A stretch of 64,000 nucleotides of DNA from Opitutia bacterium Tous-C4FEB. Its GTDB lineage: Bacteria; Verrucomicrobiota; Verrucomicrobiia; Opitutales; Opitutaceae. The number at the start of each line of letters is the position of its first letter. Positions within the stretch are counted from its first letter, which is position 1. A model generated the notes under the pieces. It saw nothing but the letters and a program-made list of their open reading frames with translations. It was not told where the DNA came from and did not search any database. The stretch covers positions 124,001 through 188,000 of the forward strand of contig NEVA01000005.1 of assembly GCA_002304445.1 (NCBI GenBank). The letters are read 5' to 3'. The position numbers were made by a program, and so were the translations under genes. This document shows, in pieces, positions 19,807 to 29,069 of this stretch.

Positions 19807-19876
19807 CCCGCAGCCCCGAGCCGCCACTTGCCTTTCGCCCTATTCCAGACCTCCTTCCCTTAACGCTCATTCCAAC

Positions 19877-20203
19877 ATGTCCGAAAAAATTGCAAATCTC
19901 ACCACCGCCGACTTCAAAACGACCGTCGCCGCTGCGACCACGCCTCTGCTTGTAGACTTTTGGGCTCCTTGGTGCGGACCCTGCAAAGCCATCGCACCGA
20001 TCCTCGAGGAGATTGCCACCGAGATGGACGGCCAAGTGAAAATTGCCAAGGTCAACATCGACGACCACGACACGATCGCCGCCGAGTATGGCATCCGCGC
20101 CATCCCGACCATGCTCCTCTTCAAAGGCGGCAAAGTCGTCGAGCAAATCGTCGGCATGATGCCCAAGGCCGCCCTCAAGGCCAAACTCACCGCCCAGCTC
20201 TAA
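19877..20203 (+). CDS. trxA: thioredoxin
   Basis: A 108-residue thioredoxin of standard length. The redox motif WCGPC has Cys33 and Cys36 in FWAPWCGPCKAIAPIL, and the cis-proline segment is IRAIPTMLLFKGG. It reduces cytoplasmic protein disulfides. It has its own strong terminator 23 bp after the stop. Confidence 0.97.
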   Translation: MSEKIANLTTADFKTTVAAATTPLLVDFWAPWCGPCKAIAPILEEIATEMDGQVKIAKVNIDDHDTIAAEYGIRAIPTMLLFKGGKVVEQIVGMMPKAALKAKLTAQL

Positions 20204-20225
20204 CCGAGTTTTCGGTCAACCCTCC

Positions 20226-20254
20226 AGCCCCGACGCCCACGTCGGGGCTTTTTT
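20226..20254 (+). terminator. intrinsic terminator of trxA
   Basis: A perfect 10-bp stem AGCCCCGACG/CGTCGGGGCT with a 4-nt loop runs directly into a T-run, just downstream of the thioredoxin stop codon. Confidence 0.92.
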
Positions 20255-20267
20255 GTAACCATCCGCC

Positions 20268-21443
20268 ATGAGTTTCCGCCTCCCCACGCTTTTGATCACC
20301 GCGCTCGGCGTTGCCGTCGGCCTGAGCGCCACTCCCTCCGCCTTCGGCTTTGCCCAGCTCCGAAAGGAGCGCGACCTCATCATCTACGAGCACCCGCGGT
20401 TCCATTCGGCTTTCCCTTCGGTGGTGCGAAGTCCGAGCGGGGAGTTGCTGCTCGCCTTTCGCCGCGCGCCCAACCGGAAAGCCTTCGGCGAAGAGAAGAA
20501 CAACCACGTCGATCCCAATAGCCAACTCATGCTCGTGCGCTCCCAGGATGGCGTGAACTGGACGACGCCCACCCTCATCTATGCTCACGCGATCGGAGGG
20601 TCGCAGGATCCCTGCCTGCTGCAGATAAGCGACGGCTCCTTGCTCTGCCTGAGCTATGGCTGGGCTTTTCTCCGCCCCGATGGAGTCAAGAACCTCAAAC
20701 CGCCTTTCCTGCAAAACTACCCGGGCTCCATCTTCACCGGGGGCTATTTTCTACGCTCGGTTGACCGCGCCCAAACGTGGCTGGGCCCGTTCTATCCGCC
20801 GCATATCGCCCCTGAAATCCTGCGCGATCCCTACGGCCAACTCGTCCCCGCCTACAATCGCGGTGCCGCGATCGAGGCGCGTGACGGTCGTTTGCACTGG
20901 GTCGTGGCCGCGACCGACCAAGAGACCCCGCGCAAGACATCCACTCACTTGCTTTCATCCACCGATCGCGGACTCACGTGGAGTTACTCGGCTCCGGTCG
21001 CCGCCGACTCCACGGCGTCATTCAATGAAACGTCGCTGATCGAAACGCCGCGCGGCGACCTCGTCGCTTTCCTCCGATCCGAGAAGCTTGGCGATCAAGC
21101 CTGCATCGCTCGCTCCACCGACGGAGGGAAAACGTTCCAACCTTGGCAAAAGATGGGCTTCCAAGGTCATCCCCTGCATGCCCTCAGATTGCCCGAGGGC
21201 CGCGTTCTCGTCACCTACGGCTACCGCCACGCACCCTTTGGCATTCGCGCCCGCGTGCTCGATGCCGAATGCACCGATTTCGCCAACGCCCCCGAAATCA
21301 TCATTCGCGACGACGGCACCACCACCGACCTCGGTTATCCGTGGTCCGTGCAACTCGACGCCCGGCGCATCCTCGTCACCTACTACTTCAAAGCCGCCGG
21401 CGAAATCCAGCACATCGCCGGCACGATTCTGCGATTGGACTGA
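20268..21443 (+). CDS. secreted sialidase-like BNR-repeat protein
   Basis: A 391-residue protein with a signal peptide (MSFRLPTLLITALGVAVGLSATPSAFG). It is a six-bladed-propeller sialidase-like protein with Asp-box-type motifs: RSQDGVNW, SSTDRGLTWS and RSTDGGKTFQ. The N-terminal HPRFHSAFPSVVRSPSGELLLAFRR resembles the sialidase family, but the full catalytic Arg triad cannot be assigned with confidence. It may be a glycosidase acting on host or algal glycans, or a non-catalytic propeller. It is convergent with menA, 6 bp apart. Confidence 0.78.
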   Translation: MSFRLPTLLITALGVAVGLSATPSAFGFAQLRKERDLIIYEHPRFHSAFPSVVRSPSGELLLAFRRAPNRKAFGEEKNNHVDPNSQLMLVRSQDGVNWTTPTLIYAHAIGGSQDPCLLQISDGSLLCLSYGWAFLRPDGVKNLKPPFLQNYPGSIFTGGYFLRSVDRAQTWLGPFYPPHIAPEILRDPYGQLVPAYNRGAAIEARDGRLHWVVAATDQETPRKTSTHLLSSTDRGLTWSYSAPVAADSTASFNETSLIETPRGDLVAFLRSEKLGDQACIARSTDGGKTFQPWQKMGFQGHPLHALRLPEGRVLVTYGYRHAPFGIRARVLDAECTDFANAPEIIIRDDGTTTDLGYPWSVQLDARRILVTYYFKAAGEIQHIAGTILRLD

Positions 21444-21449
21444 GGCCGC

Positions 21450-22334
21450 TCAAAACCGGAGCCCGCCGCTCAACAAAACCGCATATCCCGCCAGCAGTTT
21501 TCCCGTGTCGCCCAGCAAGGCGATCAGCTCCGCCGGCGTCTCGCTCACCCTCAGTCTCCGCGCCTGTCGCCAAGCCACGGGTGCCAGTAACAGCGGCGCC
21601 AAGACCCACGGGGAAAATCCTCGCGCCCAGAACACGAGGGGCATCGCAAGCGCCACCACCAAGGAGGCGTCAAACTGCGCCCGAGCCGCCCCGCGCCCGA
21701 AGCGCACGACCAACGTCCGCTTCCCTGCGGCTCGATCGGTGTCGACGTCGCGATAGTTGTTCACGACCAAAATATTTGCCGCCAACAAACCGATCGGGAT
21801 CGCGGCCAAAATCGCGTCCACCGTCACCTCACCGGTTTGAACAAAAAAAGTCGCGCCGACCGCGACCAGTCCGAAGAAAACGAATACAAACAGATCGCCG
21901 AGTCCGTTGTATCCCAGCGGAAACGGCCCGCCGGTATACGCCACCCCGCAGGCAATACTCGCCACGCCGATCACGATCAGGCCCGGTCCACCCCACGCGA
22001 TCAATCCCAGCCCCACCGCAAAAGCCAAAGCAAAGACCGCGACCATCGCCCGCTTCATCACCTCAGGCCGCACCAAACCGGCCGCCACCGCCCGTCTCGG
22101 CCCCACCCGACTCGCCGAATCGGCTCCTTGGATGAAGTCGTAGTAGTCATTCGCGAAATTCGTGCCGATCTGGATCAGGAGCGCAAAGAGCAGACACAGG
22201 CCCGCCGCCGCGTAATCGGCGCTGCCGCCGTGGGCCGCCAACGCCGTCCCGACCAGCACCGGAGCCACCGCCGCCGGCAACGTTTTCGGCCGCGTCGCTT
22301 CAATCCAGACCGACCACACCGGCGATTTTTTCAT
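21450..22334 (-). CDS. menA: 1,4-dihydroxy-2-naphthoate polyprenyltransferase
   Basis: A 294-residue UbiA-superfamily membrane enzyme that attaches the polyprenyl tail in menaquinone synthesis. The first Asp-rich Mg/diphosphate motif is NFANDYYDFIQGAD, followed by the MenA-typical GPRRAVAAGLV. The second is NNYRDVDTDRAAGKRTL. Multiple hydrophobic segments span the length. It begins 4 bp after the preceding 76-residue ORF and closes a six-gene minus-strand operon. Confidence 0.94.
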   Translation of the reverse strand: MKKSPVWSVWIEATRPKTLPAAVAPVLVGTALAAHGGSADYAAAGLCLLFALLIQIGTNFANDYYDFIQGADSASRVGPRRAVAAGLVRPEVMKRAMVAVFALAFAVGLGLIAWGGPGLIVIGVASIACGVAYTGGPFPLGYNGLGDLFVFVFFGLVAVGATFFVQTGEVTVDAILAAIPIGLLAANILVVNNYRDVDTDRAAGKRTLVVRFGRGAARAQFDASLVVALAMPLVFWARGFSPWVLAPLLLAPVAWRQARRLRVSETPAELIALLGDTGKLLAGYAVLLSGGLRF

Positions 22335-22338
22335 CGGC

Positions 22339-22569
22339 TTAGAGACCCCAAAACCTGCGCTTTAAAAACATCAACTGCTGCTTCGCGAGCAGCCCGATCA
22401 ACCGTCGCACGTTGGAATCGAAATCGTTTTTGTCCGCAGTCTTCAATTGCCGCTCATTCCTGCGTGCACGCTCGCCCCCGCATCTGAGCCGCTGCCGGGG
22501 GAAATAAAGCAGGCTCAGCCCGATCAGTAACACTACGTGATCGATCGTGAATGAGGCCATCTCCGCCAT
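22339..22569 (-). CDS. small single-span membrane protein, unknown
   Basis: A 76-residue ORF starting MAEMASFTIDHVVLLIGLSLLYF. It has one hydrophobic segment (about residues 7-23) and a strongly basic cytoplasmic tail ending LAKQQLMFLKRRFWGL. I do not recognise a family. It sits tightly between the TPR-like gene and menA (4 bp to menA), so translation in the operon is plausible. A larger open frame in register extends upstream but overlaps the neighbouring gene. Confidence 0.6.
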   Translation of the reverse strand: MAEMASFTIDHVVLLIGLSLLYFPRQRLRCGGERARRNERQLKTADKNDFDSNVRRLIGLLAKQQLMFLKRRFWGL

Positions 22570-22607
22570 CGAGAAATCTACCCGCTTCGATGTCAAAGCC
22601 GCACTCG

Positions 22608-23363
22608 TCACTTTGCCCGGTAGCGCTGCTCCGCCGGCACCGCCAACACGTTTTCCAGCTCCCGCAACCGCGCCAGCACAAGGGGCGCATCCGCCGCATC
22701 GTCCTCGGCCGGCAACTGGGGATGAAGCTCTCGCAGCCAGGCATAAGCCTCCGCGTCCTTCCCCTGCCGTCGGAGCAATTCCCCATAAATGCGCGCCGCA
22801 TAATACGGTCCCCGCGGTTCCGCCCAAGCGCGGCGATAGCTCTCTGCCGCCGCCGCCAAATCTCCGAGCTTGTTAAGTTCGATGTTCGCCTGCTCGACCC
22901 AGAGCGCAGCTTGGCCCGCCTGCACCCGCCGTGCCGCCTGAATGTGCCTGATCGCCATTTGCGCGTGCTCGACTTCGATCATCCGCCGCCGCGTGGCCGA
23001 TAAGACTTCATAGCCACCTTCCGCCGCGATCCGCCACACCGGCAGGTCGTAGGCGAGAATACGGGCTCCGTTCAGCCAGAAATAAACTGGCCGGGGATCC
23101 ACCGCCACCACCGCGCGGATCAGGGTCTGCGTGCCGGGCAAATCACGATCCTCCCATCCCGCATACATTCGCAGCCAAAGAAAATCCGCCGCCAGCGCCT
23201 TAAAGCCGCCCAGCCAGCCAAACAGCGCCCCGGCCCCCGGCGACTCTAGCATCGTCTCGTTCACCGGAACCTCCCTCGTCGGCCCGAGCGCGTAACGCAG
23301 CCCGGTCCCCGCCGCGGCCAGCACCCCCAACACCACCGCCAGCAAATATAGCTTAGACTTCAC
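22608..23363 (-). CDS. membrane-anchored TPR-like protein of the ABC operon
   Basis: A 251-residue protein with an N-terminal membrane anchor (KLYLLAVVLGVLAAAGTGLRYALG), then mainly helical, Ala/Arg-rich pairs resembling tetratricopeptide repeats (AALWVEQANIELNKLGDLAAAAESYRRA and following). GTG 23363 overlaps the end of the permease gene by 11 bp. No specific family is recognised; co-transcription with an ABC exporter suggests an accessory or assembly role. Confidence 0.7.
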   Translation of the reverse strand: MKSKLYLLAVVLGVLAAAGTGLRYALGPTREVPVNETMLESPGAGALFGWLGGFKALAADFLWLRMYAGWEDRDLPGTQTLIRAVVAVDPRPVYFWLNGARILAYDLPVWRIAAEGGYEVLSATRRRMIEVEHAQMAIRHIQAARRVQAGQAALWVEQANIELNKLGDLAAAAESYRRAWAEPRGPYYAARIYGELLRRQGKDAEAYAWLRELHPQLPAEDDAADAPLVLARLRELENVLAVPAEQRYRAK

Positions 23364-24156
23364 GTCGTCGGAAAACGTAAACCGCCAGCCCCAAAGCCAC
23401 CGCCGTGTAGCCCGCCGCATAAATCGTCAGGCGCCCCAGCCCTAGCGCCGAACCGTCCCCGGCCGCTTCTACCGCGAACCGTTGGAAATCGGGAAAAACC
23501 CAATGGATCAACTTCGCCGGCATCAGCATCACACTGGCCCCGCTCCGCTCGTAAGCCCCATGAGCGAAACCCTGCAAATGGCAGATCACGAAACCGGCAA
23601 ATCCCATCATCACCGCGTAAATCTGGGTCTGGGCAAAACTCGCCACCAACAACGTCCCCGCCGCCAACAGCATCAACTTGAGCGCGTGCAACCACGCCGC
23701 GACGACCAGCGCGCCATAATTCACCGCTCCGCCCAGGGCAAAGGCCTCGGGCTGCTCCAGCCGCAACCCGGCTTCACGCTGCCATAGCACGACGGCCAAC
23801 GTCGCGGTCAACGTCGCGCAAAACGTCACCAGCACCACGGCCACGCCGATAAATTTGCCCAGCAAAAACTCCGTCCGCCACACCGGCTTGGCGAGCAGGG
23901 TGAGCGCGGTGCGATTCTCAATCTCACTGAAGAAGAGCTGCGCCGTCAGCACGATCGCCAGCACCGCCCCGAACCCCGCGATCGCCCCATCCCCGAAATC
24001 CGCGATGAACTTCAGTTCGGGCGCGCCGAAATTAAAATCCCGCAACCCCCGCACGCCCACGACCAAGCCCGCAGCGACTAGCACCAACAAACCCACGAGC
24101 TTTTGCCGCAGCGCCTCACGCAACGTGACGGCGGCAATCAATCCCGTGCGCTCCAT
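23353..24156 (-). CDS. ABC-2 type transporter permease
   Basis: A 267-residue polytopic membrane protein with about six hydrophobic segments, starting MERTGLIAAVTLREALRQK, the usual opening of ABC-2 permeases. The cytoplasmic loop FFSEIENRTALTLLAKPVWRTEFLLGKF is characteristic of NosY/ABC-2 family permeases. It pairs with the ATPase gene 17 bp upstream. Substrate unknown. ATG 24156 was chosen since the upstream part of the frame overlaps the ATPase 3' end. Confidence 0.85.
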   Translation of the reverse strand: MERTGLIAAVTLREALRQKLVGLLVLVAAGLVVGVRGLRDFNFGAPELKFIADFGDGAIAGFGAVLAIVLTAQLFFSEIENRTALTLLAKPVWRTEFLLGKFIGVAVVLVTFCATLTATLAVVLWQREAGLRLEQPEAFALGGAVNYGALVVAAWLHALKLMLLAAGTLLVASFAQTQIYAVMMGFAGFVICHLQGFAHGAYERSGASVMLMPAKLIHWVFPDFQRFAVEAAGDGSALGLGRLTIYAAGYTAVALGLAVYVFRRREV

Positions 24157-24173
24157 TGAAAACGGCACCTTCT

Positions 24174-25046
24174 TCAAGCGCTTTCCTCCGTTTCCTTCGG
24201 CCGATTCCGCGCCACCTGTTCGATAAAAATCTGATCCAGCCGAGTGGACTGCGCCGATAGTGCCGTCGGCGATTTCCCCCGGGCGGCCAGCCATTGGTTC
24301 AATTCCTCCCGTTCCGCCCCGCTTAGGCGATCAGGTCCGCCGCCCGTCGGCATCGTCAGTTCGGCCACCGTTCCGCTCACCAACAACCGGCCCCGATCCA
24401 GAATCGCCACGCGGTCGCAGACCTCCTCGATCTGAGCCAAGAGATGGGAGGTGATCAGCACCGTCTTGCCTTGGGCCTTTAAGCCGCGAATGAGCGTCGT
24501 TATCGCCGCCGTGCCGATCGGATCAACCCCCGCCGTCGGTTCATCAAGAATCACCAGTCTCGGATCATGCACCAGCGCCTGCGCCAAACCGATGCGTTGC
24601 AGCATCCCTTTCGAATAAGTCCCGACGCGCCGCTCTGCCGCCTCCGTCAGCCCGACCCACGCGATCACCTCCGCCACCCGGGCCGCCAATTTCACTCCGC
24701 TCAAGCCGCAAATCCTCCCGTAAAACGCCACCAACTCCCGCCCGCTGAGAAAGCGGTAAAAGTTCGGCGCTTCGGGCAGATAGCCCACCGCCACCCGCGA
24801 TTCCACCCGGTCACTCGGCACGCCAAAAACCCGGCACGCTCCGGCCGTTGGCGCCAACAAACCCAGAATGACCTTGATGGTCGTGCTCTTGCCCGAGCCA
24901 TTGGGCCCGAGCAGGCCGAACACTTCACCCCCGCCGATGCGCAGGCTCAAGTGATCCACCGCCCGCAATCGCACCCCGCGCAGCCCGGTCGCAAAATCCT
25001 TCGTCAACCCTTCCAGCTCCACGGCCGCTTCGGTCCCGCCCGTCAT
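24174..25046 (-). CDS. ABC transporter ATP-binding protein
   Basis: A 290-residue ATPase with Walker A GPNGSGKST, signature-like YSKGMLQRIGLAQAL (the canonical LSGGQ is replaced by the YSKGM variant common in ABC-2 exporters), Walker B LVILDEPTAGVDP and the H-loop in VLITSHLL. It drives the adjacent ABC-2 permease. ATG overlaps the acylphosphatase stop by 4 bp, showing operon structure. Confidence 0.94.
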   Translation of the reverse strand: MTGGTEAAVELEGLTKDFATGLRGVRLRAVDHLSLRIGGGEVFGLLGPNGSGKSTTIKVILGLLAPTAGACRVFGVPSDRVESRVAVGYLPEAPNFYRFLSGRELVAFYGRICGLSGVKLAARVAEVIAWVGLTEAAERRVGTYSKGMLQRIGLAQALVHDPRLVILDEPTAGVDPIGTAAITTLIRGLKAQGKTVLITSHLLAQIEEVCDRVAILDRGRLLVSGTVAELTMPTGGGPDRLSGAEREELNQWLAARGKSPTALSAQSTRLDQIFIEQVARNRPKETEESA

Positions 25047-25318
25047 ACGATCTTAAATCCGCTGAATTGCCCGGCACGAAGTCCGTGACTGCGCTCTGCC
25101 TTGCGCACATAGCCATGCATCCGATCCTCAACCGCAGCGGTAAACGCCTTCACTTCCGCCTCCGCCCCCTCCGCCTCAAGCTGCACCCGTCCGTCGGCCA
25201 GATTGGCGACCACTCCCGCCACCTCATACTCCTTCGCGACCTGCAACACCGCATAGCGGAAACCCACGCCTTGGACGTGACCTGAAAAGAAAACGTTCTC
25301 GTGGTAAACGACTCCCAT
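25043..25318 (-). CDS. acyP: acylphosphatase
   Basis: A 91-residue acylphosphatase of normal length that hydrolyses acyl phosphates. The catalytic signature is FFSGHVQGVGFRY, with the conserved Arg, and the second conserved segment is GVVANLADGRVQLEAEG with the catalytic Asn. ATG 25318 fits the family start. It is the first gene of the operon ending in menA. Confidence 0.95.
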   Translation of the reverse strand: MGVVYHENVFFSGHVQGVGFRYAVLQVAKEYEVAGVVANLADGRVQLEAEGAEAEVKAFTAAVEDRMHGYVRKAERSHGLRAGQFSGFKIV

Positions 25319-25435
25319 GACCGGCGAACCTAGGCGCCGCCCGGCCCACGACTCAATCCGCAAAACCATCGGTCACCTAACGGGGATTTTTGTTTGCATT
25401 CGCCCGGCTCGCCCCCTCCTTTTCCCCACAACCTG

Positions 25436-26143
25436 ATGAGCAACTCAGATTCTGACGGCCCCTCCAACAACGAGTGGGAAGATCGCGGCGAAGTGGCTTG
25501 GAACGAATTCGATTGGGAACGCTACCTGCGCGAGCAGGACGCCTCGATCGCCCGTTACCGCAAACTTTACGAGGCCAACGCCGAAAGCCCCAACCGAATC
25601 GATAAAGTGGCCGAGCAGATGGGTTGGAGTATCGAAGATTGGACGGAAGAAGGCGGCGAGATTCCGGATTCGGATGACGATGACGACGAGGCGGAAGACG
25701 ACATGGACTTCGACGACGAAGACGACGTCTACACGCTGCATAAAAATCCCATTTTCATTTCGACCAAGGCCATCATCGGCGGCTTGCAGGAAAAGTGGCT
25801 GGAGAGCGCAAGCCTCGCCAAGCTTCCCGTCCCGGTTTCCATGGCGCTGCTGAATTCGCTGCACCGCAGCGAAGACCAATCCGCGCAGGCAATCCATGCG
25901 CTGGACTTTGGCGATTACGCGATGGCGATCAGCCTCTTCAAGCGCGCGCTCAACCTCGTGAACAGTACGTTCGCCCTGCTGAATTCCGCGGAGACCGCGA
26001 CGATCCCCGCGATTGTCGCCTTTCGGGAGCACGCCCAACCCGCGCTCTTTGATCTCCGCGAAATTTGGCTCCGCGTCATCAGCGAATGCCGCGAAGAGAT
26101 TGAACGTCCGCAAGAAGCCGACGAAGACGACGACAAACCGTGA
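25436..26143 (+). CDS. acidic hypothetical protein
   Basis: A 235-residue protein with a very acidic low-complexity stretch at residues ~71-97 (Asp/Glu run around SDDDDDEAEDD), flanked by a helical N-terminal part and a helical C-terminal part (YAMAISLFKRALNLVNSTFALL). No signal peptide or membrane segment. I recognise no family. It is divergent from acyP with 117 bp between starts and is followed by tRNA-Ser. Confidence 0.72.
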   Translation: MSNSDSDGPSNNEWEDRGEVAWNEFDWERYLREQDASIARYRKLYEANAESPNRIDKVAEQMGWSIEDWTEEGGEIPDSDDDDDEAEDDMDFDDEDDVYTLHKNPIFISTKAIIGGLQEKWLESASLAKLPVPVSMALLNSLHRSEDQSAQAIHALDFGDYAMAISLFKRALNLVNSTFALLNSAETATIPAIVAFREHAQPALFDLREIWLRVISECREEIERPQEADEDDDKP

Positions 26144-26227
26144 GGCGGTGTTTTGCGGGGCCCATCGAGGTTTCGCAGAAACACCTTGCTCTTCGCGGGA
26201 ACGATTTGTTCGCTAGAAAACTAAGCG

Positions 26228-26319
<92 letters not shown>

Positions 26320-26361
26320 GTTTTGATTATCAAGAACCTCGTGTGGCCGAAGTAATGGTTC

Positions 26362-27879
26362 CTAATGTTTGGAATACTCGAAGCGGTCTATGACTTTTCC
26401 GGTGTCGTAGAGCAGAGTTTTCGGATAATACGCCTCATCAAACGGTCGTGGACGCGTCGGTCCTCCCCACGTTGAGCCTGGACGGCTTCCCCAACGCCGG
26501 CGTGCCCAATGCGGACCACGGAGCGGATCTCTCGTTCGGTTCATCCATGCGAGCAATTCGTCGAGCAACCGTTCCCGTTCAGGTGTGAGCGCCGGATCGT
26601 TTACCCGGTTCTGGAGTTCGAGGGGATCGGCCGCCAAATCGTAGAATTCATCGGTATCGAGCAAGTTGATGACCAATTTGTATCGTCCATCAAAGACACT
26701 ACGTATCGGCGCGAACGCACCAAAGCCGTCGTGGTCGATTTCAAACCGATTGAATTCCATGAAGACGAAATGATTTGTGCGGTGGGCCGGATTACGCATC
26801 TGGGGCAGTAAAGAACGTCCTTGAAGAATGGACGGAACCGTCATCCCGAAGTAGTCGAGTAGCGTTGGCACCAGATCGATGTGGGATACCGGTTCTTGCG
26901 ATACTGCGCCCGCAGGCGACGCGCCGGGCCATCGGACGATGAACGGGATGCGGACAATTTCTTCATACATGCACGGGCCTTTGCCATAGAGACCGTGGCT
27001 GCCAAACATGTCACCATGGTCACTGGTATGGATGACGAGGGCCCCGGGTGTTTCGCCATCAATTGCCTCCATCACCCGGCCTACCTGGGAGTCGCAAAAA
27101 CTATTGCATGCAAAATGGTGGGGATGGCGCAAGTATGCCTTGTCTCCGATGCGAGCCAATTGGGTCCGATGGGACTCGGTATGCCGGGCCCACTCTTTTT
27201 GTGAGAGCGGTTTGTCCGAAAGCGGATCGTCCGCATTGGGCACGGGATAGAGGAACTCGTCGAATGCGCTGGCGTAGGGTTCCGGAGCAATGAACGGGTG
27301 GTGCGGTTCGTCGATCGAGACGACCAACAGGAAATCCCGATCCCGGTGAACGCGGATGAATTCCCTAGCCCGTTCGGCTATTCGCCACGCATGGGTGAAA
27401 TCGGCGGTAATCCCGTGTGCGGCCACCCCTTTGGCATCCAATACGCACCGAGAGAGAGCGCGCGCTTCGTCATTGGGCAATGAGTCCAGGTAATTTCGTC
27501 CGTCCATCCAATAACCCGGGTCCCAGCCGGGCGGACAGCGTCCGTCCCCAAAGTAGTCACTGCCGTCCAAATGCCACTTGCCGATGTAACCGGTCGCAAA
27601 TCCGGCGTCGCTTAGGCGCTGACCTAAGGTGGGCAGATCGAGGTGGGGCGCCATATCGTTACCGAGGACGCCGTTGCTGTGCGGATAAAGCCCCGTAAAC
27701 AGGGCCGAGCGCGAGGGCCCGCAGACCGGCGAGCACGTATAGGCACCGTTAAACCGCACTCCCTCGGACGCGAGTCGGTCGATGTTCGGAGTGCCCAGCG
27801 CCAACTCGGGGCGGTAGCAACCGACGCAATTGGCTCCCTGGGTATCGATGAGGAAGAGAACGGTCTGTCGTTTAGACAT
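26362..27879 (-). CDS. leaderless S1-type sulfatase
   Basis: A 505-residue type I sulfatase that hydrolyses sulfate esters after conversion of the active Cys to formylglycine. The maturation motif is CGPSR (Cys53-Arg57) within TCSPVCGPSRSALFTG. Metal ligands are suggested by LIDTQGANCVG near the N-terminus and TSDHGDMFG in the middle. No signal peptide is present (MSKRQTVLFLIDT starts directly in the first strand), so it should act in the cytoplasm. It ends the receptor-symporter-regulator unit, which suggests desulfation of an imported substrate. Confidence 0.9.
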   Translation of the reverse strand: MSKRQTVLFLIDTQGANCVGCYRPELALGTPNIDRLASEGVRFNGAYTCSPVCGPSRSALFTGLYPHSNGVLGNDMAPHLDLPTLGQRLSDAGFATGYIGKWHLDGSDYFGDGRCPPGWDPGYWMDGRNYLDSLPNDEARALSRCVLDAKGVAAHGITADFTHAWRIAERAREFIRVHRDRDFLLVVSIDEPHHPFIAPEPYASAFDEFLYPVPNADDPLSDKPLSQKEWARHTESHRTQLARIGDKAYLRHPHHFACNSFCDSQVGRVMEAIDGETPGALVIHTSDHGDMFGSHGLYGKGPCMYEEIVRIPFIVRWPGASPAGAVSQEPVSHIDLVPTLLDYFGMTVPSILQGRSLLPQMRNPAHRTNHFVFMEFNRFEIDHDGFGAFAPIRSVFDGRYKLVINLLDTDEFYDLAADPLELQNRVNDPALTPERERLLDELLAWMNRTRDPLRGPHWARRRWGSRPGSTWGGPTRPRPFDEAYYPKTLLYDTGKVIDRFEYSKH

Positions 27880-27981
27880 AGGAATTACTTTCGTGGATTA
27901 GCGGTGTTTGCCCATCACGGCGCGCGGAAACCTCGCCGCCTGGGGACGCTGTTACTCAAACCCATCAGGAATTGCCGCGCT

Positions 27982-29058
27982 TCACTCATGGCGCGGGTCC
28001 GGTTTGACGACGGCGAGGGACGTTTTGCGGAACGACTGTCGATACATGGTCGGAGTCCGTTGCGTGATACGCTTGAACAGACGGCAGAAATAAAAGGGGT
28101 CCTCATAGCCGACCAGGTGAGCGATGCTTTCGACCTTCGTGTCGGTTTCGACGAGGTATTCACACGCCTTGGCAATCTTCTGTCGGTTGAAAAAGCTTCG
28201 CGGGCTTTGACCGGTGTGCTTGCGGAACTGTTGGGTGAAATAGGCGTGAGACATACCGGCGCTGGCCGCCAACTCGTGGATGCTCACGTGCGCGCGGAGG
28301 TTTTTGCGCATCATCGAGAGCGTGCGTTCGATCCGGGTCGCCGTTGATTCCTGCACGGCCGCGCGATGGCACACCTTTGCAAAGAGATCGCCGAGCAGTT
28401 GATGCATCGCCGAGGAGGCCTGCACGAGATCCTTGTAGGCCTGGCCTGCGCGGTAGATCCCAAGAATCTTTTCGAAGGTCTCGACGAAACGGAGATCGGA
28501 TTGAACAGCGATGCAGGTGTCTTTTCCGCCGGTGGTCAGAACATCGTAATACTGCTGGGCGCCCGTACCGTTGAAGTGAATCCAATAGTAGGACCAAGGG
28601 TCGCCCGGATCGGCAGCGTACGCGTGGAATTCAAACGGCCGCAGCAGCGCGATGGTGCCAGGGGTGATCCGGTGTTTGCTTTCGCGGAGATCGAGCGTAC
28701 CCGCTCCGTCGAGGCAGTAGAGCAGCGTGAACGCCCAATCCCCGTTTGCTCGGGAAACTTTCTGTCCCTTGGCCCGGGGGAAGTAGCCGAGACGGCAAGG
28801 CAGCAAGGCCGCCGTCAAGGGTTGCCGGTTGGCCGATTCCACGACTTTGGTGGGAAGCTTGAAAATCCGTTCACCCGGAAAGTCCTCACGACCGAGCACC
28901 GAGACGAGCTTGCGGCCATTGAAACTGAACACGCGGGTCTTGTCGTCCGCCATGTAGCCCTCCAGCGAGAAAGCCTTCGGATCCAACGGCGGCAACACGC
29001 GGTTGCGCGGTTTGGCCGGCGCGGCGCCAGGACGTTTGCCTTCGGTAGGCTTGCTCAT
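27982..29058 (-). CDS. AraC family transcriptional regulator
   Basis: A 358-residue regulator with an N-terminal cupin-like sensing domain (about residues 60-200, including RITPGTIALLRPFEFHAY) and a C-terminal tandem helix-turn-helix (VSIHELAASAGMSHAYFTQQFRKHTGQSP and VESIAHLVGYEDPFYFCRLFKRITQRTP). It starts at ATG 29058, 11 bp after the symporter stop. It lies inside the sulfated-glycan unit and is the obvious candidate to bind the shared 35-bp elements upstream of the receptors; that link is inferred. Confidence 0.92.
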   Translation of the reverse strand: MSKPTEGKRPGAAPAKPRNRVLPPLDPKAFSLEGYMADDKTRVFSFNGRKLVSVLGREDFPGERIFKLPTKVVESANRQPLTAALLPCRLGYFPRAKGQKVSRANGDWAFTLLYCLDGAGTLDLRESKHRITPGTIALLRPFEFHAYAADPGDPWSYYWIHFNGTGAQQYYDVLTTGGKDTCIAVQSDLRFVETFEKILGIYRAGQAYKDLVQASSAMHQLLGDLFAKVCHRAAVQESTATRIERTLSMMRKNLRAHVSIHELAASAGMSHAYFTQQFRKHTGQSPRSFFNRQKIAKACEYLVETDTKVESIAHLVGYEDPFYFCRLFKRITQRTPTMYRQSFRKTSLAVVKPDPRHE

Positions 29059-29069
29059 GGCCGTAGGTC

